In this document: positions 27,391 to 37,200 of the stretch, piece by piece
Position numbering within the stretch: the stretch's first letter is position 1
How the letters are laid out: each line of letters opens with the position of its first letter
Program-made: the position numbers and the translations under genes
Notes under the pieces: generated by a model
What the model saw: only the letters and a program-made list of their open reading frames with translations
Told to the model about the DNA's origin: nothing
Database searches by the model: none
Origin: Aureimonas ureilytica DSM 18598 = NBRC 106430
GTDB taxonomy: Bacteria; Pseudomonadota; Alphaproteobacteria; Rhizobiales; Rhizobiaceae
Direction: 5' to 3'
Length of the DNA: 64,000 nucleotides
Assembly (NCBI RefSeq): GCF_000382705.1
Contig: NZ_ARQE01000013.1
Coordinates: forward strand, 1-64,000

Positions 27391-28791
27391 TTGGCTACGT
27401 CTGGCTTCGACTACGACCTGTTTGTGATCGGCGGCGGTTCGGGCGGCGTGCGCGCCGCGCGCCGAACGGCGGCTCTGGGTCGGAAGGTCGGGATCGCCGA
27501 GGAATATCGCTATGGCGGCACCTGCGTCATCCGGGGCTGCGTTCCCAAGAAGCTCCTGGTCTACGCGTCGCAATATTCCGAGGCCTTCGAGGACGCGGCG
27601 GGCTATGGCTGGTCGGTCGGCGAAACCCAATTCGACTGGCCGAGCCTGATCGCCGCCAAGGATCGCGAGATCGACCGACTGGAGCAGATCTACCGCCGCA
27701 ATCTGGAAAAGGCCGGCGCCGAGATCCTGAAGAGCCGCGCGGTGCTGGAAGGCCCGAATGAAATCCGCCTTCTGGCGACCGACAAGGTCGTCACCGCCGA
27801 GCGCATCCTGATCGCGGCGGGCGGACGCGCCAATCCCTTTGCCGACATGCCGGGCGCCGAGCACTGCATCACGTCCAACGAGGCCTTCCACCTCAAGCGC
27901 CTGCCGGAATCGATCGTGATCCTGGGCGGGGGCTATATCGCCGTCGAGTTCGCCAACATCTTCCTCGGCCTTGGGTCGGAGGTGACGCTGGTCTATCGCG
28001 GCAAGGAAATCCTCCAGGGCTTCGACGACGACCTGCGCCACGAGCTGCATGAAGCCATGGTTCGCAAGGGCTGCCGCATCCGCTGCGAGGACACGCTGGT
28101 GCGGGTCGACCAGAAGGCGGACGGCCGGTTCCAGGCCCATCTCAAGGGCGGCGAGTGCCTCGACGCGGACGAGGTGATGCTGGCCGTCGGCCGCCAGCCG
28201 AACACGATCGATCTCGGCTGCGAGAAGGCCGGCGTCGAGCTCGACGGCAAGGGCGCCATCAAGGTCGACGACTATTCCAAGACCACCGCCGACAACATCT
28301 GGTCGATCGGCGACATCACCGGCCGCATCCAGCTGACGCCTGTCGCGATCCACGAGGCCATGTGCTTCGTGGACACGGTGTTTCTGGACAAGCCGACCAA
28401 GCCCGACTTCGACCTGATCCCGACCGCCGTCTTCTCGCAGCCCGAAATCGGCACGGTGGGAATGACGGAAGCCGAGGCGGCGAAGGCGATCGGCGATCTC
28501 GACATCTTCCGCGCGCGCTTCAAGCCCATGCGTCACACGCTGACGGGCCGCGAGGAGTTCATGCTGATGAAGCTCGTCGTGGACGCCCGGACGGGCGTCG
28601 TCGTTGGCGCGCATGTTCTCGGGCCGGACGCCGGGGAACTGGGGCAGCTTCTCGGCATCTGCGTCAAGGCGAAGTTGCGCAAGGAGGATTTCGACCGCAC
28701 CATGGCGCTTCACCCATCGGCGGCCGAGGAACTCGTGACCATGTACGAAGCGAGCTATCGCATCCGGAACGGAGCGCGCGTGGATGGCTGA
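27391..28791 (+). CDS. gor: Glutathione-disulfide reductase
   Basis: This 466-residue FAD/NADPH enzyme reduces oxidised glutathione. It shows the FAD-binding GGGSGGVRAAR, the redox-active disulfide GTCVIRGCVPKK, the NADPH Rossmann motif ILGGGYIAVEFA, and the C-terminal active-site HPSAAEELVTM. The start is TTG at 27391, backed by AAGGAGA six bases upstream and by the N-terminus MATSGFDYDLFVIGG. It overlaps the next gene by 8 bases, linking glutathione reduction and turnover. Confidence 0.95.
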   Translation: MATSGFDYDLFVIGGGSGGVRAARRTAALGRKVGIAEEYRYGGTCVIRGCVPKKLLVYASQYSEAFEDAAGYGWSVGETQFDWPSLIAAKDREIDRLEQIYRRNLEKAGAEILKSRAVLEGPNEIRLLATDKVVTAERILIAAGGRANPFADMPGAEHCITSNEAFHLKRLPESIVILGGGYIAVEFANIFLGLGSEVTLVYRGKEILQGFDDDLRHELHEAMVRKGCRIRCEDTLVRVDQKADGRFQAHLKGGECLDADEVMLAVGRQPNTIDLGCEKAGVELDGKGAIKVDDYSKTTADNIWSIGDITGRIQLTPVAIHEAMCFVDTVFLDKPTKPDFDLIPTAVFSQPEIGTVGMTEAEAAKAIGDLDIFRARFKPMRHTLTGREEFMLMKLVVDARTGVVVGAHVLGPDAGELGQLLGICVKAKLRKEDFDRTMALHPSAAEELVTMYEASYRIRNGARVDG

Positions 28792-29431
28792 GGGAGAGCG
28801 TCCGATCCATCCCGATGAGCCGAGGCTGGAAGAGCTCGCCCGCGAAGGGCGGGTGATCGGCTATTTCGGCTACGGCTCGCTGGTGAACAAGCGGACGCTG
28901 CGCACGAAGTTTCTGGGCATTCGCCGTGCCGAGGTTCGCGGCTGGCGTCGCGCATGGCTGCCCCGCAAGGGGCAGTCCATGGCGCTTCTGTCGGTTCGGC
29001 CGGAAGACGAGGCGCTGACGCAGGGCGTCGTCGTCTATGATCTCGCCGACCATCTGCCGGCCGTGGACGAGCGCGAGGCGGCCTATCACCGCCGCGTCGT
29101 CATGCCCGATCACGTGACCATTCGCGGCGGGGCCCTGCGGGACGTTCCCTTGTTCATCTACGAGGGCAAGCCGGAACAGCCCGACGCGGCCCAGACCGGC
29201 GCGGCGATCCTCCAGTCCTATCTCGACGCGGTGCTTCAGGGCTTTCTTTCGCTCTACGGCGACGCGGGCCTTCGCCGCTTCATTTCGGAGACGGACGGGT
29301 TCCGGACCGCGATCCTCCAGGACCGCGCTTCGCCGCTCTATCCGCGCCCGGTGACGCTCGCCGATGGCGAGGCCGAGCTGTTCGATCGGCTGGTTCTGGA
29401 GGCCGGCGCGCGCTTCATGCCCGTCTCGTGA
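28784..29431 (+). CDS. Gamma-glutamylcyclotransferase-family protein
   Basis: This 215-residue protein has the cyclotransferase fold marker FGYGSLVNKRTL near residue 29 (substrate-binding YGSL). A catalytic Glu candidate lies in VDEREAAYHR. Family members cleave gamma-glutamyl amino acids, or glutathione as in ChaC, to 5-oxoproline. The 8-base overlap with gor supports a role in glutathione turnover. Which subfamily it belongs to (GGCT, GGACT or ChaC-like) cannot be told by eye. Confidence 0.82.
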   Translation: MAEGERPIHPDEPRLEELAREGRVIGYFGYGSLVNKRTLRTKFLGIRRAEVRGWRRAWLPRKGQSMALLSVRPEDEALTQGVVVYDLADHLPAVDEREAAYHRRVVMPDHVTIRGGALRDVPLFIYEGKPEQPDAAQTGAAILQSYLDAVLQGFLSLYGDAGLRRFISETDGFRTAILQDRASPLYPRPVTLADGEAELFDRLVLEAGARFMPVS

Positions 29432-29592
29432 GCGGCTGATCGGTAAACGCTTTCGTGACAAAACCTTCCGTTCGTGTCACACCCGCCCGACCGAGCGTCG
29501 ATGGCCCATTGATCGGCCTGCCGCGAAGCCGTCCCGAGACATGCGAAACCCAAGGGGAGACGGCCGGACGTCGTTCGGGTGAGGAGAGGTTC

Positions 29593-30978
29593 ATGGCCAA
29601 GGATTGGAACCCCGCGAGCTGGCGCAGCAAGGCGATCGAGCAGGTGCCTGCGTATCCCGACGCGAATGCTCTTGCGGAAACGGAAAAGCGCCTCGCCTCC
29701 TTTCCCCCGCTGGTGTTTGCAGGTGAGGCGCGGAAGCTGAAGAAGGCGCTCGGCGAAGTGGCCGAAGGGCGCGGCTTCCTGCTGCAGGGCGGCGACTGCG
29801 CCGAAAGCTTCGCCGAGCATGGCGCGGACAATATCCGCGACTTCTTCCGCGCCTTCCTTCAGATGGCCGTCGTCCTGACCTTCGGCGCGTCCTCGCCCGT
29901 CGTGAAGGTGGGCCGCATCGCCGGGCAGTTCGCCAAGCCGCGCTCGTCGGGCACCGAAACCAAGAACGGTGTGTCTCTGCCGTCCTATCGCGGCGACATC
30001 ATCAACGGGATCGAGTTCGAGGAAGCCTCGCGCATTCCGAACCCCGAGCGGCAGGAAATGGCGTACCGCCAGTCGGCGGCGACGCTCAACCTTCTGCGCG
30101 CCTTCGCGCAGGGCGGCTATGCCAATCTCGACAATGTGCATCAGTGGATGCTCGGCTTCGTGGCCGGCTCGCCGCAGGCGGAGCGATACGGCCAGATCGC
30201 CGATCGCATCTCCGAGACCATGGCCTTCATGCGCGCCATCGGCATCGATTCGGAAACCCATCCCGCGCTGCGCGAGACGGATTTCTTCACCAGCCACGAG
30301 GCGCTGCTGCTCGGCTACGAGCAGGCGCTGACGCGCGTCGATTCGACCAGCGGCGAATGGTACGCCACGTCGGGTCACATGATCTGGATCGGGGACCGCA
30401 CCCGCCAGCTCGACAACGCGCATGTCGAATATTGCCGTGGCATCCGCAATCCGCTCGGCGTCAAATGCGGCCCCTCGCTGTCGGCGGACGACCTCCTGCG
30501 TCTCATCGACATCCTGAACCCACAGAACGAGCCGGGCCGTCTGACGCTCATCAACCGCTTCGGTCACGAGAAGGTCGGCGAGCATCTTCCGCGGCTCATT
30601 CGCGCGGTGGAGCGGGAAGGGCGCAAGGTCGTGTGGTCCTGCGATCCGATGCATGGCAACACGATCACGGTGAACGACTACAAGACGCGGCCCTTCGACC
30701 GCATCTTGAGCGAAGTCGAGACCTTCTTCGAGGTACACCGGGCCGAAGGCACCCATGCGGGCGGCATCCATGTCGAGATGACCGGCAAGGACGTGACCGA
30801 ATGCACCGGCGGCGGCGCGCGTCCGGTTCTCGCCGAGGACCTGTCGGATCGCTACCACACGCATTGCGACCCCCGCCTCAACGCCGATCAGGCGCTGGAG
30901 CTGTCCTTCCTGATCGCCGAGCGCATCAAGAAGGAACACGAGGCCCGCCAGCTGCCTCGCACGGCCGTCAACTTCTGA
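29593..30978 (+). CDS. Class II 3-deoxy-7-phosphoheptulonate (DAHP) synthase
   Basis: This 461-residue enzyme catalyses the first step of the shikimate pathway, joining phosphoenolpyruvate and erythrose 4-phosphate. It is the plant-like class II type. [19 protein letters not shown] opens the protein. The metal-site and core motifs [30 protein letters not shown] and GGIHVEMTG are all intact. GAGGAGAG precedes the ATG at 29593. It forms a single-gene unit closed by a strong terminator. Confidence 0.96.
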   Translation: MAKDWNPASWRSKAIEQVPAYPDANALAETEKRLASFPPLVFAGEARKLKKALGEVAEGRGFLLQGGDCAESFAEHGADNIRDFFRAFLQMAVVLTFGASSPVVKVGRIAGQFAKPRSSGTETKNGVSLPSYRGDIINGIEFEEASRIPNPERQEMAYRQSAATLNLLRAFAQGGYANLDNVHQWMLGFVAGSPQAERYGQIADRISETMAFMRAIGIDSETHPALRETDFFTSHEALLLGYEQALTRVDSTSGEWYATSGHMIWIGDRTRQLDNAHVEYCRGIRNPLGVKCGPSLSADDLLRLIDILNPQNEPGRLTLINRFGHEKVGEHLPRLIRAVEREGRKVVWSCDPMHGNTITVNDYKTRPFDRILSEVETFFEVHRAEGTHAGGIHVEMTGKDVTECTGGGARPVLAEDLSDRYHTHCDPRLNADQALELSFLIAERIKKEHEARQLPRTAVNF

Positions 30979-31003
30979 TTGGCCACCAAGTTCCGAACAA
31001 GCG

Positions 31004-31032
31004 AAAGGCCGGGTCGTCGACCCGGCCTTTTT
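31004..31032 (+). terminator. Rho-independent terminator after the DAHP synthase gene
   Basis: AAAGGCCGGGTC (31004-31015) pairs perfectly with 31019-31030 around a 3-base loop, continuing into TTTTT. The converging DedA gene ends at 31066. Confidence 0.85.
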
Positions 31033-31065
31033 CGTATCTCGGGTTTGCCATCTCGGCGAAGGCGC

Positions 31066-31752
31066 CTAGCGCCGCCGCTTGCTGTCCGACGTCCGGTCGC
31101 GCGACGAGGGCGCGATCCGCGCCTCCACCGGATCGCCGCGCTTCGGCTCGCCCGGATGCTTGCGGACGCGGTTGAACAGGCGATCCCGGAGGACGGAGCC
31201 GCCCTGCTGCCACGCAAAGAAGGCGATCAACGCGATGGCGAGCACGGCAAGGAAGATCAGCATGCCATGCTCCATCATCTCGAGATGCTGGAACACCGAC
31301 GCGATCGAATAGCCGAACACGTAGCCGATCGTTGTGAAGATACCGGCCCAGATCGCCGCGCCGAAGAAATTCAGGATCAGGAAGCGCGGCACGCTGATCG
31401 AGGAGAGGCCGAGCGCGATGAGGCCGGGCATCCGCAGACCGTAGATGTAGCGGTTCACGATGACGAAATAGGCCTGGAACCGATCCACCAGCCGCAACGC
31501 CTTGGTGAATTTGGGCTTGCGCTTCCAGCGCGTCACCCAGTCGCTATTGGAGAAGTAGCGCGAGAAGAGAAACACGGCCAAGTCGCCGCAGAAGGAGCCG
31601 ACGAAGGCGAGCCCGCTCATGAGCCATAGGGGATGGGTGCCGCGATAGGCCAGGAAGCCGCCGATGATCGCGAACACCTCTCCCTCGAAGAACGTACCGA
31701 CGAAGACGATGCCGAGCCCGAAGCGGTCGATCAGTGCAAGGATTTCGTTCAC
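31066..31752 (-). CDS. DedA-family membrane protein
   Basis: This 228-residue inner-membrane protein belongs to the DedA/SNARE-associated (VTT) family. Members help recycle undecaprenyl phosphate or flip phospholipids. Typical features are FEGEVFAIIGGFLAYRG with the conserved acidic residue, FFGAAIWAGIFTTIGYVFGY, and several membrane helices. The start is GTG at 31752 with GGAG six bases upstream. Upstream in-frame codons give an unlikely polar extension. The C-terminal ~40 residues are basic and cytoplasmic. Confidence 0.88.
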   Translation of the reverse strand: MNEILALIDRFGLGIVFVGTFFEGEVFAIIGGFLAYRGTHPLWLMSGLAFVGSFCGDLAVFLFSRYFSNSDWVTRWKRKPKFTKALRLVDRFQAYFVIVNRYIYGLRMPGLIALGLSSISVPRFLILNFFGAAIWAGIFTTIGYVFGYSIASVFQHLEMMEHGMLIFLAVLAIALIAFFAWQQGGSVLRDRLFNRVRKHPGEPKRGDPVEARIAPSSRDRTSDSKRRR

Positions 31753-32009
31753 GCAAGCTCCGGGTGACTCGGCGGACTCTTCTTGTCCGCCCGCCCTATG
31801 TCGGGCGTGACGGCTATTTTGCAAATGCTAAGTGCAGCGTGGTCGCTTCGGTGTCCATTCGGCGGGGGCTCTGTTGCCTGAGGGCGTCGATACCCGTTCA
31901 ACGCGCAGCGCTTCCAACGCAGGGCAGCGGACGTTCCGTCTCGGCCCGATCTCGCGGCAGCCTTCCATTTGCCCTATGACATCCCATCGAACGCAGGAGC
32001 GACCCCGCC

Positions 32010-32327
32010 GTGCCGCCTGATCTTCCGCCTCTTTCCGACATCGCAACCGCCTTCCTGTTCGTCGGGGCGCTCTTCGTCCTGCGCTTCCTCCTCGCCTTGC
32101 GGCGGCTGCGGAGCGAAACCGGCGCGCAACCGGGCTTCGCGCTCTCGGATTTTTCGAGAACGCGCCGCCTCAACGCCTTCGGCGCCGAACACGAGCCCGA
32201 GCGACGCCATGCGGTTCGTCAGCTTTACACCGGCCTTGCCTTCCTCGCCCTCGGCGTCGGCCTGTTCGGTTGGTTGCTCGCCGCGTCGCTTTTGGGGTTC
32301 GCGGTGCCGGCGGCGCGTCTCGCCTAG
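32010..32327 (+). CDS. Small membrane protein of unknown function
   Basis: This 105-residue protein is predicted from a GTG at 32010 with GGAG ten bases upstream. It has two hydrophobic helices (about 10-30 and 72-98) separated by a charged Arg-rich loop. No family was recognised. gltX starts 30 bases after the stop, so co-transcription is likely. The 257-bp region before it, shared with the divergent DedA gene, shows no clear promoter. Confidence 0.5.
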   Translation: MPPDLPPLSDIATAFLFVGALFVLRFLLALRRLRSETGAQPGFALSDFSRTRRLNAFGAEHEPERRHAVRQLYTGLAFLALGVGLFGWLLAASLLGFAVPAARLA

Positions 32328-32357
32328 CGGTCCACGTCCGTTGCGGGAGAGCGGGCC

Positions 32358-33749
32358 ATGCGCTATCGCCGGCCCATGACCGTCACCGTTCGCTTCGCGC
32401 CGTCTCCGACCGGCTACCTCCATATCGGCAATCTTCGCCCGGCCCTGTTCAACTGGCTGTTCGCGCAGCGGGAGGGCGGGCGCTTCGTCCTGCGCTACGA
32501 CGACACCGACACGGAGCGATCGCGCCGGGAGTATGCCGACGCTATCCTAGAAGACATTCAGTGGATCGGCATCCGGCCCGACGAGATCGTCCGGCAGTCC
32601 GAGCGCATCGCCCTTTATGACGCCGCCGCCGAGCGCCTTCGCGAGAAGGGCTTGCTCTACCCCTGTTTCGAGACGCCGGACGAGTTGGAGCGCCGCCGCA
32701 AGCGCCGCATGGCGCGCGGCCTGCCGCCGATCTACGGCCGCGAGGCGCTGAGCCTGACCGAGGCCGAGCGCGAGGCCTTCGAGGCGGAGGGCCGACGCCC
32801 GCATTGGCGCTTCCGGCTTCCCAATTTCCGCGACGATCCGCAGAGCCCCGAGCGCACCGAGGTGCACTGGGACGATGTGGTGCGCGGACGTCAGACGGTC
32901 GTTCTCGCCTCGCTGTCCGACCCCGTATTGGTGCGCGAGGACGGAACCTATCTCTACACGCTGCCCTCGGTCGTGGACGATGGCGAGATGGGCATAAGCC
33001 ATGTGCTGCGCGGCGACGATCACGTCACCAACACCGGCGTTCAGATCGCGCTTTTCGAGGCGCTGGGCTACGCCGTGCCGCTCTTCGGGCACTTCAATCT
33101 GCTGACGACGATCGACGGCGAAGGCCTGTCGAAGCGCACCGGCGCGCTGTCGCTGCGCACCCTGCGGGCGGAAGGCTACGAGCCCATGTCACTCGCCTCG
33201 CTCGCGGTGCTGACGGGCCTCTCGGGTTCGATCGAGGCCATGCCGGACCTCACCGCGCTGGGGAAGAGGCTGGATTTCGGCGGCGTGTCGGCGTCGAGCT
33301 CGAAATTCGACCCTGTCGAACTCGACCGGCTGAACGCCGAACTCGTTCACGCCATGCCCGTCGAAGCCGTGTCGGAACAAGTCGCAGCCTGGGGCGTGCC
33401 GGAGGCGGAGCGCGAGGCGTTCTGGACGGCGGTGCGCGGCAACCTGACCAAGGTGCCGGATGGCAAGACCTGGGCCGACATCCTTTATCGCGACCTCGAC
33501 CCCGCGCCGAGCTTCAACGACGAGGATACAACCTTCCTGCGCGCGGCCTTCGACCTCCTGCCCGACGCACCGTTCGAGCGAACCATCTGGAAGAACTGGA
33601 CGGATCAGGTGAAGGCGCAGACCGGCCGCAAGGGAAAGGGGCTGTTCATGCCCCTGCGCCTGGCGTTGACCGGGCTCGACCACGGGCCGGAACTTGCCGA
33701 ACTGCTGCCCCTGATCGGCCGCGATCGGGCTTCGAGCCGCCGCCCCTGA
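32358..33749 (+). CDS. gltX: Glutamyl-tRNA synthetase
   Basis: This 463-residue class I aminoacyl-tRNA synthetase has the HIGH-type motif [12 protein letters not shown] near the N-terminus and the KMSKS-type motif in the form GLSKRTG. Residues for the acceptor-binding domain and the anticodon-binding C-terminus follow. Its length is typical of bacterial GluRS. Alphaproteobacteria often carry two GltX copies, one of which may charge tRNA-Gln. Which of the two this is cannot be decided here. A GGGAGAG stretch precedes the ATG, and a second ATG six codons later is possible. Confidence 0.93.
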   Translation: MRYRRPMTVTVRFAPSPTGYLHIGNLRPALFNWLFAQREGGRFVLRYDDTDTERSRREYADAILEDIQWIGIRPDEIVRQSERIALYDAAAERLREKGLLYPCFETPDELERRRKRRMARGLPPIYGREALSLTEAEREAFEAEGRRPHWRFRLPNFRDDPQSPERTEVHWDDVVRGRQTVVLASLSDPVLVREDGTYLYTLPSVVDDGEMGISHVLRGDDHVTNTGVQIALFEALGYAVPLFGHFNLLTTIDGEGLSKRTGALSLRTLRAEGYEPMSLASLAVLTGLSGSIEAMPDLTALGKRLDFGGVSASSSKFDPVELDRLNAELVHAMPVEAVSEQVAAWGVPEAEREAFWTAVRGNLTKVPDGKTWADILYRDLDPAPSFNDEDTTFLRAAFDLLPDAPFERTIWKNWTDQVKAQTGRKGKGLFMPLRLALTGLDHGPELAELLPLIGRDRASSRRP

Positions 33750-33782
33750 GAGGGGCGACGGTTTGCCATGCGGGCCGGTCGC

Positions 33783-36095
33783 TCAGCGACCGGCTTCGCC
33801 CTGCTGAACGGCCTGCGCCACGGCGATCGCCGCCATGTTGACGACGCCGCGCGAGGTGACCGAAGGCGTCAGGATATGCGCCGGGCTCGCTGCGCCGAGC
33901 AGGATCGGGCCGACATGCAGCGCGTCGGTCATGACCTTCACGACATTCATCGAGATATTGGCCGAGTCGAGCGAGGGGAAGAGCAGGAGATTGGCGTCTC
34001 CCGTCAGTGTCGAATTGGGCATGACGCGCTGACGCAGGACCTGCGACAGGGCCGCGTCGCCATGCATTTCGCCGTCGATCTCCAGATCCGGCGCGCGCTG
34101 GTGAACGAGCGACAGCGCCTCGCGCAGCTTGGTCGCGTCCGGATAGTCGCTGGTGCCGAAATTGGAATGCGAAAGGAACGCCGCGCGTGGCGTGATGCCG
34201 AAGCGCTTGACCTCCTCCGCCGCGAGACAGGCGATCTCGGCGAGTTCCTCGGCGTTCGGGTTTTCCTGCACATAGGTGTCCGCGAAGAACACCGTGCCAT
34301 ACTGAGACAGGAGAAGGCTGAGGCCCGACAGGCGCTTCACGCCCGGCGCGATGCCGATCACCTGCTTGATATCCCGGATATGGCGCGAGAAGCGCCCGCC
34401 AAGGCCGCAGAGCATGATGTCGGCGTCGCCGCGCGACACGGAAACGGCCGCGATCACGGTCGTGTTGGTGCGCACCAGCGCGCGCGCCGTATCGGGGTTG
34501 ACGCCGCGGCGACCGACCTTCGAGAAATAATGATCGACATAGTCGCGGTAGCGCGGATCGTCTTCGGGGTTCACCACCTCGAAATCCTGGCCCTGGCGAA
34601 TGCGCAGGGCAAAGCGCTCCAGCCGGGTCTGAATCACGCTCGGACGGCCGACCAGGATCGGCTGGCCGATCTTTTCTTCCAGCATGACCTGCGCGGCGCG
34701 CAGCACGCGCTCGTCCTCGCCATCGGCGAAGATGACGCGCTTGCCCGAGTTCCGCGCGATCTGGAAGATCGGCTTCATCACGAGGCCGGAGCGGAACACG
34801 AAGCGGTTCAGCCGGTCGATATAGGCGTCCCAATCGGCGATCGGCCGTGCGGCGACGCCCGATTCCTCGGCCGCCTTCGCCACCGCCGGCGCGATCTTCA
34901 GGATCAGGCGCGGGTCGAAGGGCGAGGGGATGAGATATTCCGCGCCGAAGACCGGCGTTTCCGAGCCATAGGCCTTGGCCGCGACTTCCGAGACTTCCTC
35001 GCGCGCCAGCGCCGCGATCGCGTCCACCGTCGCGATCTTCATCTCCTCGTTGATCGTCGTCGCGCCGCAGTCGAGCGCGCCCCGGAAGATGAAGGGGAAG
35101 CAGAGGACGTTGTTGACCTGGTTCGGGAAGTCCGAGCGGCCGGTGCAGATGATCGCGTCCGGGCGGACCTCGCGGGCGAGATCGGGCATGATCTCCGGGG
35201 TCGGATTGGCGAGCGCCATGATGAGCGGCCGGTCGGCCATGCGCTTCAGAAGCTCGGGCTTCAAGACGCCGGCGGCCGAAAGACCGAGGAAGATGTCGGC
35301 GCCGTCGATCACGTCGGCGAGCGAGCGGGCGTCGGTCTCCTGCGCGTAGACCGCCATCCAGCGGTCCATCCGGCCTTCGCGGCCCTTGTAGACCACGCCG
35401 TCCTTGTCGGTGCAGAAGATGTTCTCGACCTTGGCGCCGAGCGAAACCAGGAGGTTGAGGCAGGCGATGGCCGCCGCGCCCGCGCCGGACGTGACGATCT
35501 TCACGTCCTCGATGCGCTTGTCGCCGAGCAGCAGCGCGTTGCGCACCGCCGCCGCGACGATGATCGCCGTGCCGTGCTGGTCGTCATGGAAGACCGGGAT
35601 GCCCATGCGCGCCCGAAGCCGTTCCTCGACCTCGAAACATTCCGGCGCCTTGATGTCTTCGAGATTGATGCCGCCGAAGGTCGGCTCGAGCGCGGCGACG
35701 ACATCGACGATCCGGTCGATTTCCTGCGCGTCGATCTCGATGTCGAACACGTCGATATCGGCGAATTTCTTGAAGAGGACAGCCTTGCCCTCCATCACCG
35801 GCTTGGAGGCGAGGGGGCCGATATTGCCGAGACCGAGCACGGCCGTGCCGTTGGAGACCACCGCGACGAGATTCGAGCGGCTCGTATAGTCGGCCGCGAG
35901 ATTGGGGTCCTCCGCGATGGCGAGGCAGGGCGCCGCGACGCCGGGCGAATAGGCGAGCGCGAGGTCGCGCTGATTGCCGACGGGCTTGGTGGCCTGGATC
36001 GCCAGTTTACCGGGCTTGGGATGGCGATGATAGAAGAGCGCCTGCTCGTTCAGATCGGCGGCGGCGTTCTGCCGCTTGGTTTCTTCGGCGCTCAT
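33783..36095 (-). CDS. NADP-dependent malic enzyme with C-terminal phosphotransacetylase-like domain
   Basis: This 770-residue multimodular malic enzyme (MaeB/Tme type) decarboxylates malate to pyruvate. The N-terminal malic domain includes [17 protein letters not shown]-like [15 protein letters not shown] and FHDDQHGTA. The NAD(P) motif is TSGAGAAA. From about residue 430 a phosphotransacetylase-like domain follows ([16 protein letters not shown]), which regulates activity and usually lacks transferase function. The ATG at 36095 ([10 protein letters not shown]) follows GGAGAG. A dyad overlapping the stop (33774-33794) may end transcription. Confidence 0.94.
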   Translation of the reverse strand: MSAEETKRQNAAADLNEQALFYHRHPKPGKLAIQATKPVGNQRDLALAYSPGVAAPCLAIAEDPNLAADYTSRSNLVAVVSNGTAVLGLGNIGPLASKPVMEGKAVLFKKFADIDVFDIEIDAQEIDRIVDVVAALEPTFGGINLEDIKAPECFEVEERLRARMGIPVFHDDQHGTAIIVAAAVRNALLLGDKRIEDVKIVTSGAGAAAIACLNLLVSLGAKVENIFCTDKDGVVYKGREGRMDRWMAVYAQETDARSLADVIDGADIFLGLSAAGVLKPELLKRMADRPLIMALANPTPEIMPDLAREVRPDAIICTGRSDFPNQVNNVLCFPFIFRGALDCGATTINEEMKIATVDAIAALAREEVSEVAAKAYGSETPVFGAEYLIPSPFDPRLILKIAPAVAKAAEESGVAARPIADWDAYIDRLNRFVFRSGLVMKPIFQIARNSGKRVIFADGEDERVLRAAQVMLEEKIGQPILVGRPSVIQTRLERFALRIRQGQDFEVVNPEDDPRYRDYVDHYFSKVGRRGVNPDTARALVRTNTTVIAAVSVSRGDADIMLCGLGGRFSRHIRDIKQVIGIAPGVKRLSGLSLLLSQYGTVFFADTYVQENPNAEELAEIACLAAEEVKRFGITPRAAFLSHSNFGTSDYPDATKLREALSLVHQRAPDLEIDGEMHGDAALSQVLRQRVMPNSTLTGDANLLLFPSLDSANISMNVVKVMTDALHVGPILLGAASPAHILTPSVTSRGVVNMAAIAVAQAVQQGEAGR

Positions 36096-36293
36096 GCTCT
36101 CTCCATCGCTTGCGAACCGGGCGGACGCAACGGTTCGGTTACCCTGCATCCACCCCCGCGAAGCCTGTAGGACAGATGCGCCCCAAAGGGCAATCGGCAA
36201 GCGCCCCCGGCGCGTGCCGCGCTGCGTCATACGCCTGCAACAGGCTTAATGCAGATTAAGACCCGTGAGGCGCGAAGAGAACTGGACGGTCCG

Positions 36294-37127
36294 ATGGAAC
36301 AGTGGAACGCGACGCGGCATGTGCGAACCCTGTTCCTGTCCGACATCCATCTCGGGTCGCGGGCGGCGCAGGCCGATCTTCTCATCGACTTCCTGCGCTG
36401 CCACGACGCCGAGAAGATCTATCTCGTCGGCGACATCGTGGACGGCTGGCGCCTCAAGCGCTCCTGGCACTGGCCGCAGTCGCACAATGACGTCGTTCAG
36501 AAGCTGTTGCGCAAGGCGCGCAAGGGCACCGAGATCATCTACGTGCCCGGCAATCACGACGACTTCCTGCGCGATTTCGTCGGCTCGCATTTCGGCGGCA
36601 TCGAGGTGCGGCTGAACGACGTGCATGTGACCGCCAACGGCAAGCGGCTCCTGGTGATGCATGGCGACGAGTTCGACGTGGTGGTGCGCCACGCCAAGCT
36701 CATCGCGCATCTCGGCGACTGGGCCTATGACATGGCGATCGCCATCAACGTCGTGCTCAACTGGACGCGCCGTCGCCTTGGCTTCGGCTACTGGTCCTTC
36801 TCGTCCTGGGCGAAGGGCCGCGTGAAGCGCGCCGTCAACTTCATCGGCGCCTTCGAGGAGGCGCTGTCGGGCGAGGCCAAGCGGCAGGATTGCGAAGGCG
36901 TGATCTGCGGCCACATCCACCACCCGAAGATCGAAGACCTCGGCGACATGCTCTACGTCAACACCGGCGACTGGGTGGAGAGTTGCTCGGCCATCGTCGA
37001 GCGCCACGACGGAACGCTCGAACTCGTGCGCTGGACGGCGCTCGAAAAGCTCGACCCGACGACCGACCCGCGCGTCGGGATGCGCTTCCTGAAACCCCGC
37101 GAGCGGATGCCCGAAGCAGCGGAGTAA
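36294..37127 (+). CDS. UDP-2,3-diacylglucosamine diphosphatase-like metallophosphoesterase
   Basis: This 277-residue calcineurin-like enzyme has an intact metal site: FLSDIHLGS, LVGDIVDGW, PGNHDDF, MHGDEFD and GHIHHP. Homologues in alphaproteobacteria are annotated as LpxH-type lipid A enzymes that split UDP-diacylglucosamine to lipid X. A central segment (about 140-175) is amphipathic and may contact the membrane. The start at 36294 (MEQWN) is preferred for homologue-like length, but an ATG at 36249 would add 15 residues. LpxI or LpxG might do the lipid A step instead, so function is probable, not certain. Confidence 0.75.
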   Translation: MEQWNATRHVRTLFLSDIHLGSRAAQADLLIDFLRCHDAEKIYLVGDIVDGWRLKRSWHWPQSHNDVVQKLLRKARKGTEIIYVPGNHDDFLRDFVGSHFGGIEVRLNDVHVTANGKRLLVMHGDEFDVVVRHAKLIAHLGDWAYDMAIAINVVLNWTRRRLGFGYWSFSSWAKGRVKRAVNFIGAFEEALSGEAKRQDCEGVICGHIHHPKIEDLGDMLYVNTGDWVESCSAIVERHDGTLELVRWTALEKLDPTTDPRVGMRFLKPRERMPEAAE

Positions 37128-37200
37128 GCCTCTCCGGGGTTTGCCCCGTCGGAAGGCCTTTGATAGGGGACGGCAAGGCTCGTCCTCGAAAGCGCTCGCC

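Noticed and set aside
29455-29480. GTGACA-N14-TGTCAC dyad before the DAHP synthase gene as an operator
   Set aside because: A 6-bp dyad with a 14-base spacer is expected by chance in this much sequence, and no matching regulator is nearby.
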